Source: Hyphomicrobiales bacterium (GTDB taxonomy: Bacteria; Pseudomonadota; Alphaproteobacteria; Rhizobiales; Rhizobiaceae). Taken from it: a stretch of DNA of 64,000 nt. This document shows positions 1 to 9,207 of this stretch, one piece after another. The notes beneath the pieces are model-generated. The model made no database searches. It saw only the letters and a program-made list of their open reading frames with translations, and was not told where the DNA came from. Position numbers and translations under genes: made by a program. The stretch lies in the NCBI GenBank assembly GCA_900471485.1, contig UCEU01000011.1, positions 1 through 64,000 of the forward strand, written 5' to 3'. Within the stretch, counting starts at the first letter, position 1. The number at the start of each line of letters is the position of its first letter.

Positions 1-153
1 ATTCCACGGCAAGACCTCTCGATCATCAAATCCCCGGTCTCCATCACGTCCCCACAAACACACCAAGATCCCACGCCGCCGAAAGACCCGTGGTTCCACC
101 ATGCACTGCACTTCAACTCGGACGGGGCGCTGGAAATCACCGCGATTGAGTAA
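1..153 (+). CDS. C-terminal end of an unidentified protein (partial)
   Basis: An open frame enters from the left edge and ends at TAA 151-153. The visible 50 residues include DPWFHHALHFNSDGALEI near the end. I do not recognise the family. The frame carries no stop across the whole visible stretch and its base composition looks coding, but this is too short to prove a gene. It points toward the DUF2778 gene, which lies on the other strand. Confidence 0.45.
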   Translation: MPRQDLSIIKSPVSITSPQTHQDPTPPKDPWFHHALHFNSDGALEITAIE

Positions 154-571
154 GTAAAATATGGTGCCTTCCGGCGCCCCGTTCGGCGGTTTATGAACGC
201 AACTCCGGTCCCTCTGCAGCCGTCTTTCAAACTTCGCGACGGCGTTGTGTGCCTCACAGGCACGTCCAGGGCACTTCAACGGACAGCGCGCGCAAGCGCG
301 ATAGTCCGCCAGCCCCGGAGGGAGACCATTTTCTGCGAACCCCGAATGAGAGAGCTTACGTCCTCCTCAAACACCCGGCGCCGGTCCCGCCTCGCCGGCA
401 CGCCTGCCGGTGTATCCGATGACGGGACGAAGCAAGTCTAAGGCTGGCAATGCAGAGCGGGGACAATCGGGCGGGATATTTCGGCTAAGCCGTTGATACG
501 CAAGGGATGCGCGAAAACGAACATCCCCGTTTCGCCGAGTGACGAGACGGGGATGCGGAGCGATAAAGGGC
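154..571. other. Non-coding gap
   Basis: 418 bases between the partial gene and the DUF2778 gene. A small open frame at 193-441 has no ribosome-binding site and reads as arginine- and serine-rich low-complexity sequence, so I do not call it. An inverted repeat CCGGCA-cgcc-TGCCGG sits near 398-413. The right end holds the reverse-strand terminator listed separately. Nothing else is recognisable. Confidence 0.5.
511..555 (-). terminator. Rho-independent terminator of the DUF2778 gene
   Basis: CATCCCCGT (522-530) and ACGGGGATG (547-555) form a 9-bp perfect stem. On the reverse strand it is followed by TTCGTTTTC, a short T-rich run. It lies 16 bases past the DUF2778 stop codon. Confidence 0.6.
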
Positions 572-1867
572 TTAGGAGCGCGAGGAGAACAGCGAGGCCA
601 GCGTCGAGCCCGGCTTGTTGCGCGGCATGCTGGTGACGACCACGAGCTGGCGGATGTCGCCGCGTTTGAAGGCGGCGAGGAAGCGCTTGTAGTCCTTGAA
701 GGAGACGCAGCCGTTGGAATCGCCCCGTGCGCCGAGCATGTAGGTATGGGCGAGCAGGCCGACGCGGTTGTAGACGTTGCCGGCGCCGCCAACAGGGTTG
801 AGGCGGATTGCCGCGACGCCGTGGAACAGGCTTTCGCGCATGGTCAGGTTATACGTATGCGGCGGCGTCGGGCCGCGGTTCTTGGCGTGCACGTATTTCG
901 GATTGTCGCGCATAGGACCGAGGCCGGAATGCGCCTCGAGGCGTTCGCCGTTCGGCAGATACACCGTGTTGGCGGAAATGTCGTAGATCGCGACGCCGTT
1001 GCGGGCGACGGGCGAGGGCTGCTGCGTCTTGAACGTCGGCATGTCGTCATCGCTGCCGGAAGCGCCGGCGTCGGGACGAGCATAGGCAAGCACCGGTTCG
1101 TCGGCGGGCTTGGCGCGGTCGGATGGTGCCGGGCGCTTGATCAGGCCATCGGGCCGGGCCATCGGCAGCGGCACGTCGGTACGGTCGGACAGCACCAGAT
1201 CGAACGGCGCACGGCCATCGCCGGCGGTTGCGTCATTGTCGGCGGTGAGGCTCGCGACCTCGACGGGAGAGGCGGGCTTGGCTGGTGGTGTCGCAGCCTT
1301 GCGCTCGGTGGGTTCGACCGAAGAGGCGAGCGCCAGCAGGGCAGGGCCCTCGGCGGCGGCGATTTCCTCCTTCGAGGGAATGATGATCCGGTCGCCCTGT
1401 TCGGCGGCCGAGGCCACGGCGTCGTCCTTGGTTTTCAGCGTGGCGACGGTTGCCGGCTTCGGCGCGGCTTCGGCGACGACGACAGGCGCGGACTGGCCGA
1501 CGAAGGCGGCCTTCAGCGCTGCCGAGGCAAGCACGCGACCGCTTTTCTGCGCCGCCGCCAGCTTGTCGGCGGCCGAAGGCGTGCCAAGGCGCGAGAATTT
1601 GGTGACATGGATATCGCGCGTCGCCGGCTTGGCTGCGGCCGCGACATGGGTCGGCGCAAGCGCGATGCCGGCGAACGGGCTGGTATCTGGATGCGGCAAC
1701 GGCGCCATCACATGCGCGGTTGCGATGGTGGCGACGATCCAGGCGGAGGCTGCGAAACCTGCGCCGACGAGAGCTGCGCCCGAGAGTAGGCGGAATGAGC
1801 GACCGAAACGAGAAATAGACGTACCTATGGGCCTGGAACCACTGACAGCATCGACCGCAAACGCCAT
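572..1867 (-). CDS. DUF2778 (Tlde1-like L,D-transpeptidase fold) envelope protein
   Basis: A 431-aa protein in three parts. First is a short cytoplasmic N-terminus with one hydrophobic segment at about residues 27-50. Second is a roughly 240-residue Ala/Pro/Lys-rich linker. Third is a C-terminal DUF2778 domain at about 290-413. The domain holds LLAHTYMLG with His374 and DSNGCVSF with Cys387, the His/Cys pair of L,D-transpeptidase-type enzymes. DUF2778 includes the peptidoglycan-acting type VI effector Tlde1. A membrane-anchored version with a long periplasmic stalk suggests a housekeeping role in modifying cell-wall peptides instead. That role is inferred. No immunity gene or secretion gene is adjacent. 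The gene stands alone, diverges from the methyltransferase gene, and has its own terminator. Confidence 0.8.
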   Translation of the reverse strand: MAFAVDAVSGSRPIGTSISRFGRSFRLLSGAALVGAGFAASAWIVATIATAHVMAPLPHPDTSPFAGIALAPTHVAAAAKPATRDIHVTKFSRLGTPSAADKLAAAQKSGRVLASAALKAAFVGQSAPVVVAEAAPKPATVATLKTKDDAVASAAEQGDRIIIPSKEEIAAAEGPALLALASSVEPTERKAATPPAKPASPVEVASLTADNDATAGDGRAPFDLVLSDRTDVPLPMARPDGLIKRPAPSDRAKPADEPVLAYARPDAGASGSDDDMPTFKTQQPSPVARNGVAIYDISANTVYLPNGERLEAHSGLGPMRDNPKYVHAKNRGPTPPHTYNLTMRESLFHGVAAIRLNPVGGAGNVYNRVGLLAHTYMLGARGDSNGCVSFKDYKRFLAAFKRGDIRQLVVVTSMPRNKPGSTLASLFSSRS

Positions 1868-2122
1868 AACACTCGTCTTTCAGAACTCGTTACACTGGCC
1901 GGCGGTACGACTGATGCACACTTCTTCGCCGGAGCCGGTACGGGAGCAAACGGGCCAAATTGCGGCCTGTTTTCGTTTCCGGCTGATCCGCATGATGACG
2001 AATTATGGTAACCAATTTCTTTACGTGATCGAAAATGGGTCATTATATTAGCGAAACGTGTAATTCATCCCGCGCTCTGCTATGGTAGAGTTGTGCCCGC
2101 TGGGCATAGGGAGGGAAAACCG

Positions 2123-3157
2123 ATGTCTCCGACCAGAAATGTGGCAACGAAAAATACCGGAGGCGGCGAGGTTTCTCCGGCGCTTCTGGTCGAGGCTATG
2201 TTTGCGGTGCGCAAGACCGCGGCGATCAAGGCGGCGATCGAGCTCGATCTCTTCACGAAAATCGGCGAGGGACGCGCAGCCAAGGCGCTCGCCGTCGAGA
2301 CGAAATGCGCCGAACGCGGCATCCGAATCCTTTGCGATTTCCTCGTCGTCGGCGGTTTCCTGACGAAGGACGGCGACATCTATGGCCTGACGCCCTCGAG
2401 CCAGGTCTTCCTCAGCCGCCGCTCGCCGGCCTTCATGGGGGCCGCGATCGAGTTCATCGCGGCGCCGGAAATGCTGTCCCTATTCCTGGATGATCCGACC
2501 GCCTGCGTGCGCAACGGCGGCGCAAGCGGGCTCGCCAATCTCTCGCCCGACAATCCGGTCTGGGTGCGGTTTGCCCGCGCCATGGGATCGTTCACCGGTG
2601 TGGCCGCGCAGGCGCTGGCCGCCGCGGTGGCCGGCTGGAAGACGCCTCCAGGGAAAGTGCTCGACATCGCCGCCGGCCCCGGCTGCTTCGGCATCGAGAT
2701 CGCCAAGGCGATCCCCGAAGCGAAGATCGTGGCGCTCGACTGGAAGCCGGTGCTTGATCTGACGGAGAAGAACGCCGCCGATGCGGGTCTCGCGTCGCGC
2801 TTCTCATTCATCGCCGGCAGCGCCTTTGATGTCGATTGGGGCCGCGACTACGACCTGATCATGCTGCCGAACTTCCTGCATCACTTCGACATGGACGGCT
2901 GCGCAGCGCTCCTGAAGAAGGCCCGCGCCAGCCTGGCATCCGGTGGCAGGCTGATCGCCGTCGATTTCGTCCCCAATGAGGATCGCGTTTCTCCCGAATT
3001 CCCCGCCGCCTTCGCCTGGGAAATGCTGGCGACGACGCCGAAGGGCGACGCCTACACGGCCCGCGAACTGGCCGAGATGGCAAGAATGGCCGGCTTCGCG
3101 AGCGCCGCGACCACGCCGCTGCCGCCATCGCCCGCGAGCCTCATCGCGTTCGATTGA
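2123..3157 (+). CDS. SAM-dependent methyltransferase (O-methyltransferase type)
   Basis: 344 aa. The N-terminal third is a winged-helix dimerisation region, as in acetylserotonin/hydroxyindole O-methyltransferases (about residues 15-95). The C-terminal Rossmann domain has SAM motif I VLDIAAGPGCFGIEIAK near 175-190 and an acidic motif II, KIVALDW. LPNFLHHFDMDG is the typical post-II segment. ATG 2123 follows GGGAGGG with good spacing; the longer frame from 2093 has no such site. The substrate cannot be told from sequence. No biosynthetic partner genes lie next to it, so it may act alone on a small phenolic or quinone-like molecule. Confidence 0.8.
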   Translation: MSPTRNVATKNTGGGEVSPALLVEAMFAVRKTAAIKAAIELDLFTKIGEGRAAKALAVETKCAERGIRILCDFLVVGGFLTKDGDIYGLTPSSQVFLSRRSPAFMGAAIEFIAAPEMLSLFLDDPTACVRNGGASGLANLSPDNPVWVRFARAMGSFTGVAAQALAAAVAGWKTPPGKVLDIAAGPGCFGIEIAKAIPEAKIVALDWKPVLDLTEKNAADAGLASRFSFIAGSAFDVDWGRDYDLIMLPNFLHHFDMDGCAALLKKARASLASGGRLIAVDFVPNEDRVSPEFPAAFAWEMLATTPKGDAYTARELAEMARMAGFASAATTPLPPSPASLIAFD

Positions 3158-3369
3158 CGCGTAAGGCTCGCCCGCCCGAAACGAAATCGAGGACACCGCG
3201 CGCGTTTATGCGCCCGAGGAAAACGCCGTCCGCTCGCCGAACTCCGCTTCCTCTTTGACCCCTGGCCGACAACAGAGATTGCGGCCGGCGCAAAACATCC
3301 TATCTTGCGCTCGACCCATGGCCGGCTTGTCCTGGATGGGAGACATTGGACCCTTACCGGAGATGCAGC

Positions 3370-3744
3370 ATGTTCACCCACGTCATGATCGGAAGCAACG
3401 ACCTGGAGCGGGCGCGACGCTTCTACGACGCCACCTTTGCCGCACTGGGAGGCAAGCCCGGCGAGATGGATGCGCGGGGCAGGCTGATCTATCTGCACGA
3501 GGGCGGTCGGCTGATGATCACGAAGCCGATCGACGGCAAACCGGCGACGGCGGCAAACGGTGGCACCATCGGCATCGCCGCCGCAAGCCAGGACCACGTT
3601 CTGGCATGGCACGCCGCCGGCACCGCGCATGGCGGCACCGCAATCGAGAGCCCGCCCGCGGAGCGCCCAAACGGAGCCTTCGTTGCCTATCTGCGTGATC
3701 CTGATGGGAACAAGCTGACTGTCAGGACGCAGGCGACGAAGTGA
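3370..3744 (+). CDS. VOC (glyoxalase/bleomycin-resistance) family protein
   Basis: 124 aa, the usual length of a single-domain VOC protein. It begins MFTHVMIGSNDLERARRFYD, the first beta-alpha unit of the fold, and ends FVAYLRDPDGNKLTV, where the glutamate-type metal ligand position is instead in the DPDGNKL loop. Members bind a divalent metal and act as lyases, isomerases, dioxygenases or resistance proteins. Which one applies here is not visible. ATG 3370 is preceded by CGGAG at 3358-3362. It sits alone between the methyltransferase gene and a convergent hypothetical gene. Confidence 0.8.
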   Translation: MFTHVMIGSNDLERARRFYDATFAALGGKPGEMDARGRLIYLHEGGRLMITKPIDGKPATAANGGTIGIAAASQDHVLAWHAAGTAHGGTAIESPPAERPNGAFVAYLRDPDGNKLTVRTQATK

Positions 3745-3880
3745 GGTGGGCGGCGGCTAGGCGATAGCGATGCAACTCGAGCGGACAGCACCGCGCCGTC
3801 GTGAATAGCCCCTTGGTTGGACCGGACCGCTTTGCGCCACGAGCGGACATTGAACTCCTCCCCAAGGTCGGTGGAGTATC

Positions 3881-4300
3881 TTAGCGACCTAAGGTTTTGA
3901 AACCCAACTTTATCAAGCCTATTTGGCGTCGATGCTCAAGTATGAGTGGTTGCGCCTCCCGGGCGGCGAACCCCGGCCCCTCAAAAATCGGAAACTCTGG
4001 TTGTAGGCCAACTTCGACTGTCGACCTGTGATGACCGAACGAGCAGTCCATATTTGAACAGAAAACAGTTAGCAGTGGGAAGCCTCGGAATACATCTCGT
4101 GGCAAACTGAGCCGAAGCGTAATACGATCGTCGTCAATTAGCGTGCATTCAGTGTCGGCGGCGCAGTCTGCTTGGCCGGCGGAGGGATTTCCGCCTTCCC
4201 AAAGAATGCCATAGCTCACGGCAATATGTGGGGCCTCCCGATCGTCAGCTCGCGCCGTTGAAGACAGTAGGGCTAGCAGGAGCACGCCTATATATCTCAT
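3881..4300 (-). CDS. Small secreted protein of unknown function
   Basis: 139 aa from ATG 4300. MRYIGVLLLALLSSTARADD is a clear Sec signal peptide with predicted cleavage after ARA. ATG 4318 would add six residues but has poorer ribosome-binding spacing. The mature part has four cysteines, CAADTEC and CSNMDC, suggesting two disulfides, and it looks beta-rich. I recognise no family. The gene has lower GC than its neighbours (about half GC in the lines I counted). With the two genes that follow it looks like an accessory insertion. Confidence 0.55.
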   Translation of the reverse strand: MRYIGVLLLALLSSTARADDREAPHIAVSYGILWEGGNPSAGQADCAADTECTLIDDDRITLRLSLPRDVFRGFPLLTVFCSNMDCSFGHHRSTVEVGLQPEFPIFEGPGFAAREAQPLILEHRRQIGLIKLGFKTLGR

Positions 4301-4334
4301 CGCTACGCTTCTTCTCATTTCCAGACCACGCTAA

Positions 4335-4547
4335 TTAGTATCCGTATGGTAACGGGTCTGACGCGCTTGCACCAAATTCTCCACAGTAGGATTGCCGCGC
4401 TTGGTAAGTCGCAATGTAGTCAGAAGCTGAATTGTCAGAGCACTTCGAAATCATATCGTTAAGCTCCAATCCTGACCACCCCAACGCGATCAGGAAGGCT
4501 AAGAATGCCAATATGCAAGCAAGTCTTAGGATCTTTATAACACGCAC
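4335..4547 (-). CDS. Small single-span membrane protein of unknown function
   Basis: 70 aa if started at GTG 4547, which follows GGAGA with 7-base spacing. The frame stays open to an ATG at 4628, but that start has no ribosome-binding site. The N-terminus MRVIKILRLACILAFLAF is a hydrophobic signal anchor. The C-terminal 40 residues are polar, with two cysteines (ISKCSDN and QSYCGEF). It lies 34 bases upstream of the secreted 139-aa protein on the same strand, so the two may be one transcript. No homologue is recognised. Confidence 0.45.
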   Translation of the reverse strand: MRVIKILRLACILAFLAFLIALGWSGLELNDMISKCSDNSASDYIATYQARQSYCGEFGASASDPLPYGY

Positions 4548-4702
4548 AACGTAGTCTCCGATGGTATTGCAAGTTATGCTCAGCCTTGCCGTCCCGATAA
4601 GTCCGCTTCGGGCCAAAAGTGGAACCACCGCCCACTATCACAAGCCACGCGCAATCGAGGCAGTCTAAACTTCATCGTTCATCAGATATGGAAGGCGATG
4701 TG

Positions 4703-5221
4703 ATGATTTGGAGTGCTCGCACAGGAATGCGGCTGGCCACATCATTCGCAGTTTTGTTCAGCAGTTTCACGCCATCACACGCCCTGTCGCCTTGCCCACC
4801 ACGAGCGGAAATGCGTGAGAAGGCGCAGATCATAGTCGAGGCGCGGCTGAAATCGCTGTTCATAGGCGAGTCTGGGTTGCTCACGAACACCGAGTTCCCG
4901 ACGAGGATGGTGCGGGCCGAACTCGAAATCAAGCGCGTTATCAAAGGGACGTTTCCCGAAAAGGAAGTGGTTGCCACCGGCTTCATGTACCCGCCCGGGC
5001 CCTATCGAGAACTCACTGTGATGGCGATGTTGTATGGCGCTGGCCATGGCCTTGACACGTTCGAATGGGAGCTTCACCGCGAAGAAATTGCTGACGACTT
5101 GGGATTCTACTCCTTGAGTGCTTGCGTTTACTACAAGCTTCCTGACTCCATCGAGAAGGAGATTGGTTGGCATGATAATCCCGCTAGGATAAAACCGGCT
5201 GCCCCACTCCCGCGTCGCTAG
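4703..5221 (+). CDS. Secreted protein of unknown function
   Basis: 172 aa. The signal peptide covers about residues 1-29 (MIWSARTGMRLATSF... ending SHA). The mature chain starts LSPCPPRAEMREKAQIIVEA, then ELEIKRVIKGTF, which resembles the start of small secreted beta-sandwich domains in which a cell-surface protein describes 'VIKG' transitions. A second cysteine occurs in LSACVYYK. ATG 4703 follows GGAAGG with 7-base spacing, better than ATG 4619 or 4688. It diverges from the two small reverse-strand genes and is the third member of the lower-GC patch. Function unknown. Confidence 0.55.
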   Translation: MIWSARTGMRLATSFAVLFSSFTPSHALSPCPPRAEMREKAQIIVEARLKSLFIGESGLLTNTEFPTRMVRAELEIKRVIKGTFPEKEVVATGFMYPPGPYRELTVMAMLYGAGHGLDTFEWELHREEIADDLGFYSLSACVYYKLPDSIEKEIGWHDNPARIKPAAPLPRR

Positions 5222-5285
5222 CAATACCCCACCGCGTAATCATATACTGTCCGCTTATGGACGGAAGCAGACACCGCCACCCCCG

Positions 5286-7130
5286 TCACGTCCGCTCCAT
5301 CACATAGCTGCCCGGCGCTTCCTCGATCGTGTTGAGCGCGGCGCCGCCGGGCTTGCGGGCCGGGACGCGCTTGGCGTCCTTGGCTTCGATCCACGAATGC
5401 CAGTGCGGCCACCATGAGCCGGCGGTTTCTTCGGCGGATTGCAGCCAGGCGTCGTATTCGCCCTTGGAGGCGCCGCCGGTCCAATATTGGTATTTCTTTT
5501 TGTCGGGCGGGTTGACGACGCCGGCGATGTGGCCGGAGCCGGCGACCACGAAATCGACCTTGCCGCCGAAGAACTGGCCGCCGAGGAACACCGATTTCGG
5601 CGGGGCGATGTGGTCCTCGCGGGTCGCGAGGTTGTAGATCGGGATATTCACGTCGCTGAGCGACACCGGCTTGCCGTCGAGGATCATCTCATCCCTGGCG
5701 AGCGCGTTGCGAAGGTAGCAGTTGCGCAGATAGAAGGAATGGTTCGCCGCCGCCATGCGGGTCGAATCGGCGTTCCAGAACAAAAGGTCGAAGGGCATCG
5801 GTTCCTGGCCCTTCAGGTAGTTGTTGACGAAATAGGGCCAGATCAGCTCCGAGGCGCGCAGCATGTTGAAGGCCGTCGCCATCTTCGAGCCGTCGAGATA
5901 GCCCATCTCGCGCATATGCGCTTCCAGCGCCTCGACCTGTTCCTCGTCGACGAACACCTTGAGGTCGCCCGCATGGGTGAAATCGACCTGCGTGGTGAAG
6001 AGCGTCGCGGAACGGATGCGCTTGTTCTTTTCCTTCGCGTGCAGCGCAAGCGTCGCGGCAAGCAGCGTGCCGCCGACGCAGTAGCCGATGGCGTTGACCT
6101 CCTTCTCGCCGCAGGCCTTCTCGATCGTGTCGAGCGCGAAGTCGATCCCCTCGCGGGCATAGGCGGCCCAATCCTTCTCAGCATGCCGCGCATCGGGATT
6201 GACCCAGGAGATCACGAAGACCGTGTGGCCCTGGTCCACGCACCATTTGATGAAGGATTTCTGCGGGTTGAGGTCGAGGATGTAGAACTTGTTGATCCAT
6301 GGCGGGCAGATGAGGAGAGGGCGCTTCAGCACCGTTTCCGTCGTCGCCTCGTACTGGATGATCTGGCAGATATCGTTCTGCGCGATCACCTTGCCCGGCG
6401 TCAGCGCCATGTCGCGGCCGACGGCGAACTTGCTCATGTCGGTCTGCCTGAGCTTCAGGTCGCCACGCCCGGCCACGATGTCTTCCGCCAGCATCTTCAT
6501 GCCGCGCACCAGGTTCTCGCCGCTGCTCGATATCGTCTCGCGATAGAGCTGCGGGTTGGTGGCGACGAAATTGCTCGGCGAAAGTGCCGCCGTGATCTGC
6601 TTCACATAGAAGCCGGCCTTGTGCTTGGTGTGCTCGTCGAGACCTTCGGTCTCGCTCACCATCTTCTCCGCCCAATCGGCGGTGATGAGATAGACCTGCT
6701 TCAGGAACCCGAAGAAGGGGTTCTTCTGCCAGTCCTCGTCGGCGAATCTCCGGTCCTGGCGGCCGGCATCCGGGTCGGGCTCGGCCGTCTCGCCCTGCAT
6801 TTTCTGTACCGAGCGCATCCACACGCCGAAATAGCTGCTCATCAGCTGCGTCTGCGCCTCGAAGGTGCGGCGCGGGTCGGAAATCCAGTATTCGGTGACC
6901 TTGGAGAGCGTCTTGACCATGTCGGTCATCGGGTCGACGGCGTTGTCGGAAATCTCGCCGCGTTCGCGCGGTGCAAGCCACGCGGAAGCCGCCTTGCCGA
7001 GGTTTTCGATGGCGCGGGCGAAGTTCATCGCCATCGCCTCGGGATCCTTCATCAGATAGGGGTCGAGGTCGTTGGCGTCGAAACCCGGGGCTTTCGCCTT
7101 CTCGCTGTTGTCCCGCTTGCTGTCGGTCAC
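5286..7130 (-). CDS. phaC: Class I poly(3-hydroxyalkanoate) synthase
   Basis: 614 aa, the normal size for class I PHA synthases. It polymerises (R)-3-hydroxybutyryl-CoA into polyhydroxybutyrate at the granule surface. The N-terminal PhaC_N region spans about 100-270. The alpha/beta-hydrolase core carries the lipase-like box GYCVGG with nucleophile Cys351. The catalytic Asp is in REDHIAPP and the His in [24 protein letters not shown] is also diagnostic. The start is GTG 7130, with GGAGGAT 6 bases upstream; an ATG overlapping this site is out of frame. phaA and phaB are not nearby, while a phasin lies at 24.8 kb. It diverges from the lipoprotein gene. Confidence 0.97.
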   Translation of the reverse strand: MTDSKRDNSEKAKAPGFDANDLDPYLMKDPEAMAMNFARAIENLGKAASAWLAPRERGEISDNAVDPMTDMVKTLSKVTEYWISDPRRTFEAQTQLMSSYFGVWMRSVQKMQGETAEPDPDAGRQDRRFADEDWQKNPFFGFLKQVYLITADWAEKMVSETEGLDEHTKHKAGFYVKQITAALSPSNFVATNPQLYRETISSSGENLVRGMKMLAEDIVAGRGDLKLRQTDMSKFAVGRDMALTPGKVIAQNDICQIIQYEATTETVLKRPLLICPPWINKFYILDLNPQKSFIKWCVDQGHTVFVISWVNPDARHAEKDWAAYAREGIDFALDTIEKACGEKEVNAIGYCVGGTLLAATLALHAKEKNKRIRSATLFTTQVDFTHAGDLKVFVDEEQVEALEAHMREMGYLDGSKMATAFNMLRASELIWPYFVNNYLKGQEPMPFDLLFWNADSTRMAAANHSFYLRNCYLRNALARDEMILDGKPVSLSDVNIPIYNLATREDHIAPPKSVFLGGQFFGGKVDFVVAGSGHIAGVVNPPDKKKYQYWTGGASKGEYDAWLQSAEETAGSWWPHWHSWIEAKDAKRVPARKPGGAALNTIEEAPGSYVMERT

Positions 7131-7280
7131 GCATATCCTCCGGCGGCAGCATCTGCTTGTAATTTCCGTTGTACATCTGGAAAGATCGATAAAACAAGTT
7201 CCACATTGTCGCTCATGCTATTGCTTTGTGCGGGCGACGAATTTAACAGTCGAAGCAGCTCTGTATCTGGAATATCCGGC

Positions 7281-7697
7281 ATGACCATGAACGGCACCCG
7301 CACTATCGCAAACATGACCCGCATCGCGCTGATCGGCGCCGCCGCGGCCATGGCGCTTGCCGGTTGCATGAAGACGCCGGAAGAAAAGGCCGCCTTCGCG
7401 GCCAGACAGGCGGCGCCGACCGCCGTCGTCATGAGCCCGACCAAGGGTGCGGCGCCGACGCAGAGCGGCCTTGCCACCTATCCGGATGGCTACCCGTCCT
7501 TCGGCGCGCCGCTGACGGCAGCCAACGTGCAGATGAGCGACGATGAAGCCTCCGGCCTGCAGAAGAAGCTGACGGCGCTTGGCGCCCAGCGCAAGGCGGG
7601 TACGATCTCGGAAGCCGAATATCAGCGCCGCGTCGCCGAATATCGCAAGCTCGCCGCCGATCACGGCATCGACACGCTCAACGAAATCAACAATTGA
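7281..7697 (+). CDS. Small lipoprotein with a C-terminal SHOCT-like helix
   Basis: 138 aa. The N-terminal signal MTRIALIGAAAAMALAGC contains the lipobox LAGC, with Cys29 as the likely lipidated residue. A Pro/Ala linker follows. The C-terminal segment, LQKKLTALGAQRKAGTISEAEYQRRVAEYRKLA, is given here only by its position (residues ~95-127); its short two-helix pattern resembles SHOCT motifs. ATG 7281 is used; ATG 7314 starts directly at the signal core but lacks a ribosome-binding site. It is divergent from phaC. No function is known. Confidence 0.7.
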   Translation: MTMNGTRTIANMTRIALIGAAAAMALAGCMKTPEEKAAFAARQAAPTAVVMSPTKGAAPTQSGLATYPDGYPSFGAPLTAANVQMSDDEASGLQKKLTALGAQRKAGTISEAEYQRRVAEYRKLAADHGIDTLNEINN

Positions 7698-7922
7698 GGC
7701 CTTGCCTTCAGGGCGATTTCGAAGCAAAGCCTTCCGCTATAGCGGAAGATGAAATTTTCCTGATAATCTCAAGCCTTCCCGGCGGTCCGTCAAAGAATCG
7801 CCGTGCGTTGAAAGTCTGATGAATACGGCGCTCGCGATTCTGAAGTTCGTGTCGCAAGCAGCCGGAAATTAGGACGAACTTCGATTGGCGGTCATGGTGG
7901 CCGCATTTCCGTGGGGAAAGAA

Positions 7923-9143
7923 ATGGAAGAGTTTCACAAAGTCCGGCGTTTGCCGCCTTATGTTTTCGAACAGGTCAACCGTTTGAAAGCAAGCGCGCGA
8001 GCGGGCGGAGCCGATATCATAGATCTCGGCATGGGAAACCCTGACCTGCCGACCCCCAAGGCGATCGTCGACAAGCTCTGTGAAGTGGTCCAGGACCCGC
8101 GCACGCATCGCTATTCCTCGTCCAAGGGCATTCCCGGCCTGCGCCGCGCCCAGGCCGCCTATTACGCCCGCCGGTTCGGCGTGAAGCTCAACCCGGATAC
8201 GCAGGTGGTCGCCACCCTGGGCTCCAAGGAAGGCTTCGCCAACATGGCGCAGGCGATCACCGCGCCTGGCGACGTCATCCTCTGCCCGAACCCGACCTAT
8301 CCGATCCATGCCTTCGGCTTCCTGATGGCGGGCGGCGTAATCCGCTCTCTGCCGGTCGAGCCGGATGACAGCTTCTTTCCGCCGCTGGAACGCGCCGTGA
8401 AGCACTCGATCCCGAAGCCGCTGGCGCTGATCGTCAACTATCCGTCGAACCCGACGGCTTATGTCGCGACGCTCGACTTCTACAAGGACGTCATCGCGTT
8501 TGCGAAGAAGCACGACATCATCGTGCTCTCCGACCTTGCCTATTCGGAAATCTACTTCGACGACAACAACCCGCCGCCATCCGTTCTGGAAGTGCCTGGT
8601 GCCATGGACGTCTGCGTCGAGTTCACCTCGATGTCGAAGACCTTCTCCATGCCCGGCTGGCGCATGGGCTTTGCCGTCGGCAACGAGCGCCTGATCGCGG
8701 CACTGACGCGCGTCAAGTCTTATCTTGACTACGGCGCCTTCACGCCGATCCAGGTCGCGGCAACGCATGCGCTGAACGGCGACGGCTCGGATATCGCCGA
8801 AGTCCGTAATGTCTACAAGCGCCGTCGCGACGTCATGGTCGACAGCTTCGGCAAGGCCGGCTTCGAAGTGCCGCCGCCGGCAGCGACCATGTTCGCCTGG
8901 GCGAAGATCCCGGAAAAGTTCCGCCATCTCGGTTCGCTGGAGTTCTCTAAGCTGCTCGTCGAGAAGGCTGACGTTGCCGTGGCGCCGGGCATCGGCTTCG
9001 GCGAGATGGGCGACGATTACGTGCGTCTGGCGCTCGTCGAAAACGAGCACCGCATCCGTCAGGCGGCGCGCAACATCAAGAAGTTCATGTCCACCGCCGA
9101 CCAGACGATGCACAATGTCGTCTCGTTGAACGCTCACCGCTGA
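7923..9143 (+). CDS. alaC: Class I/II PLP aminotransferase, AlaC-like (glutamate-pyruvate type)
   Basis: 406 aa. The fold-type I aminotransferase domain covers nearly the whole protein. SMSKTFSMPGWRMGF carries the PLP-binding Lys239, and NYPSNPTA and DLAYSEIYFD supply cofactor contacts. The start region RRLPPYVF and HRYSSSKGIPGLRRA strongly recall E. coli AlaC (alanine from pyruvate and glutamate). Many rhizobial copies are labelled LL-diaminopimelate aminotransferase, so substrate is uncertain. ATG 7923 follows GGGGAAAG, which decides the start over GTG 7911. It lies 64 bases upstream of hom on the same strand, consistent with a role in aspartate-family or alanine metabolism. Confidence 0.8.
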   Translation: MEEFHKVRRLPPYVFEQVNRLKASARAGGADIIDLGMGNPDLPTPKAIVDKLCEVVQDPRTHRYSSSKGIPGLRRAQAAYYARRFGVKLNPDTQVVATLGSKEGFANMAQAITAPGDVILCPNPTYPIHAFGFLMAGGVIRSLPVEPDDSFFPPLERAVKHSIPKPLALIVNYPSNPTAYVATLDFYKDVIAFAKKHDIIVLSDLAYSEIYFDDNNPPPSVLEVPGAMDVCVEFTSMSKTFSMPGWRMGFAVGNERLIAALTRVKSYLDYGAFTPIQVAATHALNGDGSDIAEVRNVYKRRRDVMVDSFGKAGFEVPPPAATMFAWAKIPEKFRHLGSLEFSKLLVEKADVAVAPGIGFGEMGDDYVRLALVENEHRIRQAARNIKKFMSTADQTMHNVVSLNAHR

Positions 9144-9207
9144 TACCATCAGTTCTTACGGCAGCCGCTCCGGCGGCTGCCATCAATGACATATTCAGGA
9201 TCGATCC

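Noticed and set aside
193..441. Small gene of 82 residues
   Set aside because: No start signal, low-complexity composition, contains inverted repeats.
539..1789. Long forward open frame antisense to the DUF2778 gene
   Set aside because: Arg/Gly-rich composition and no ribosome-binding site; a shadow of a GC-rich gene.
4335..4628. 97-residue start for the small membrane protein
   Set aside because: No ribosome-binding site at ATG 4628, while GTG 4547 has GGAGA at 7-base spacing and starts at the hydrophobic anchor.
5248..5273. Hairpin TGTC-c-GCTT...AAGC-a-GACA as phaC terminator
   Set aside because: Interrupted stem and no T-run on the phaC strand; too weak to call.
5439..7280. Long forward open frame across phaC
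   Set aside because: Only its last 139 codons (from 7281) are a real gene, the lipoprotein; the rest mirrors phaC.
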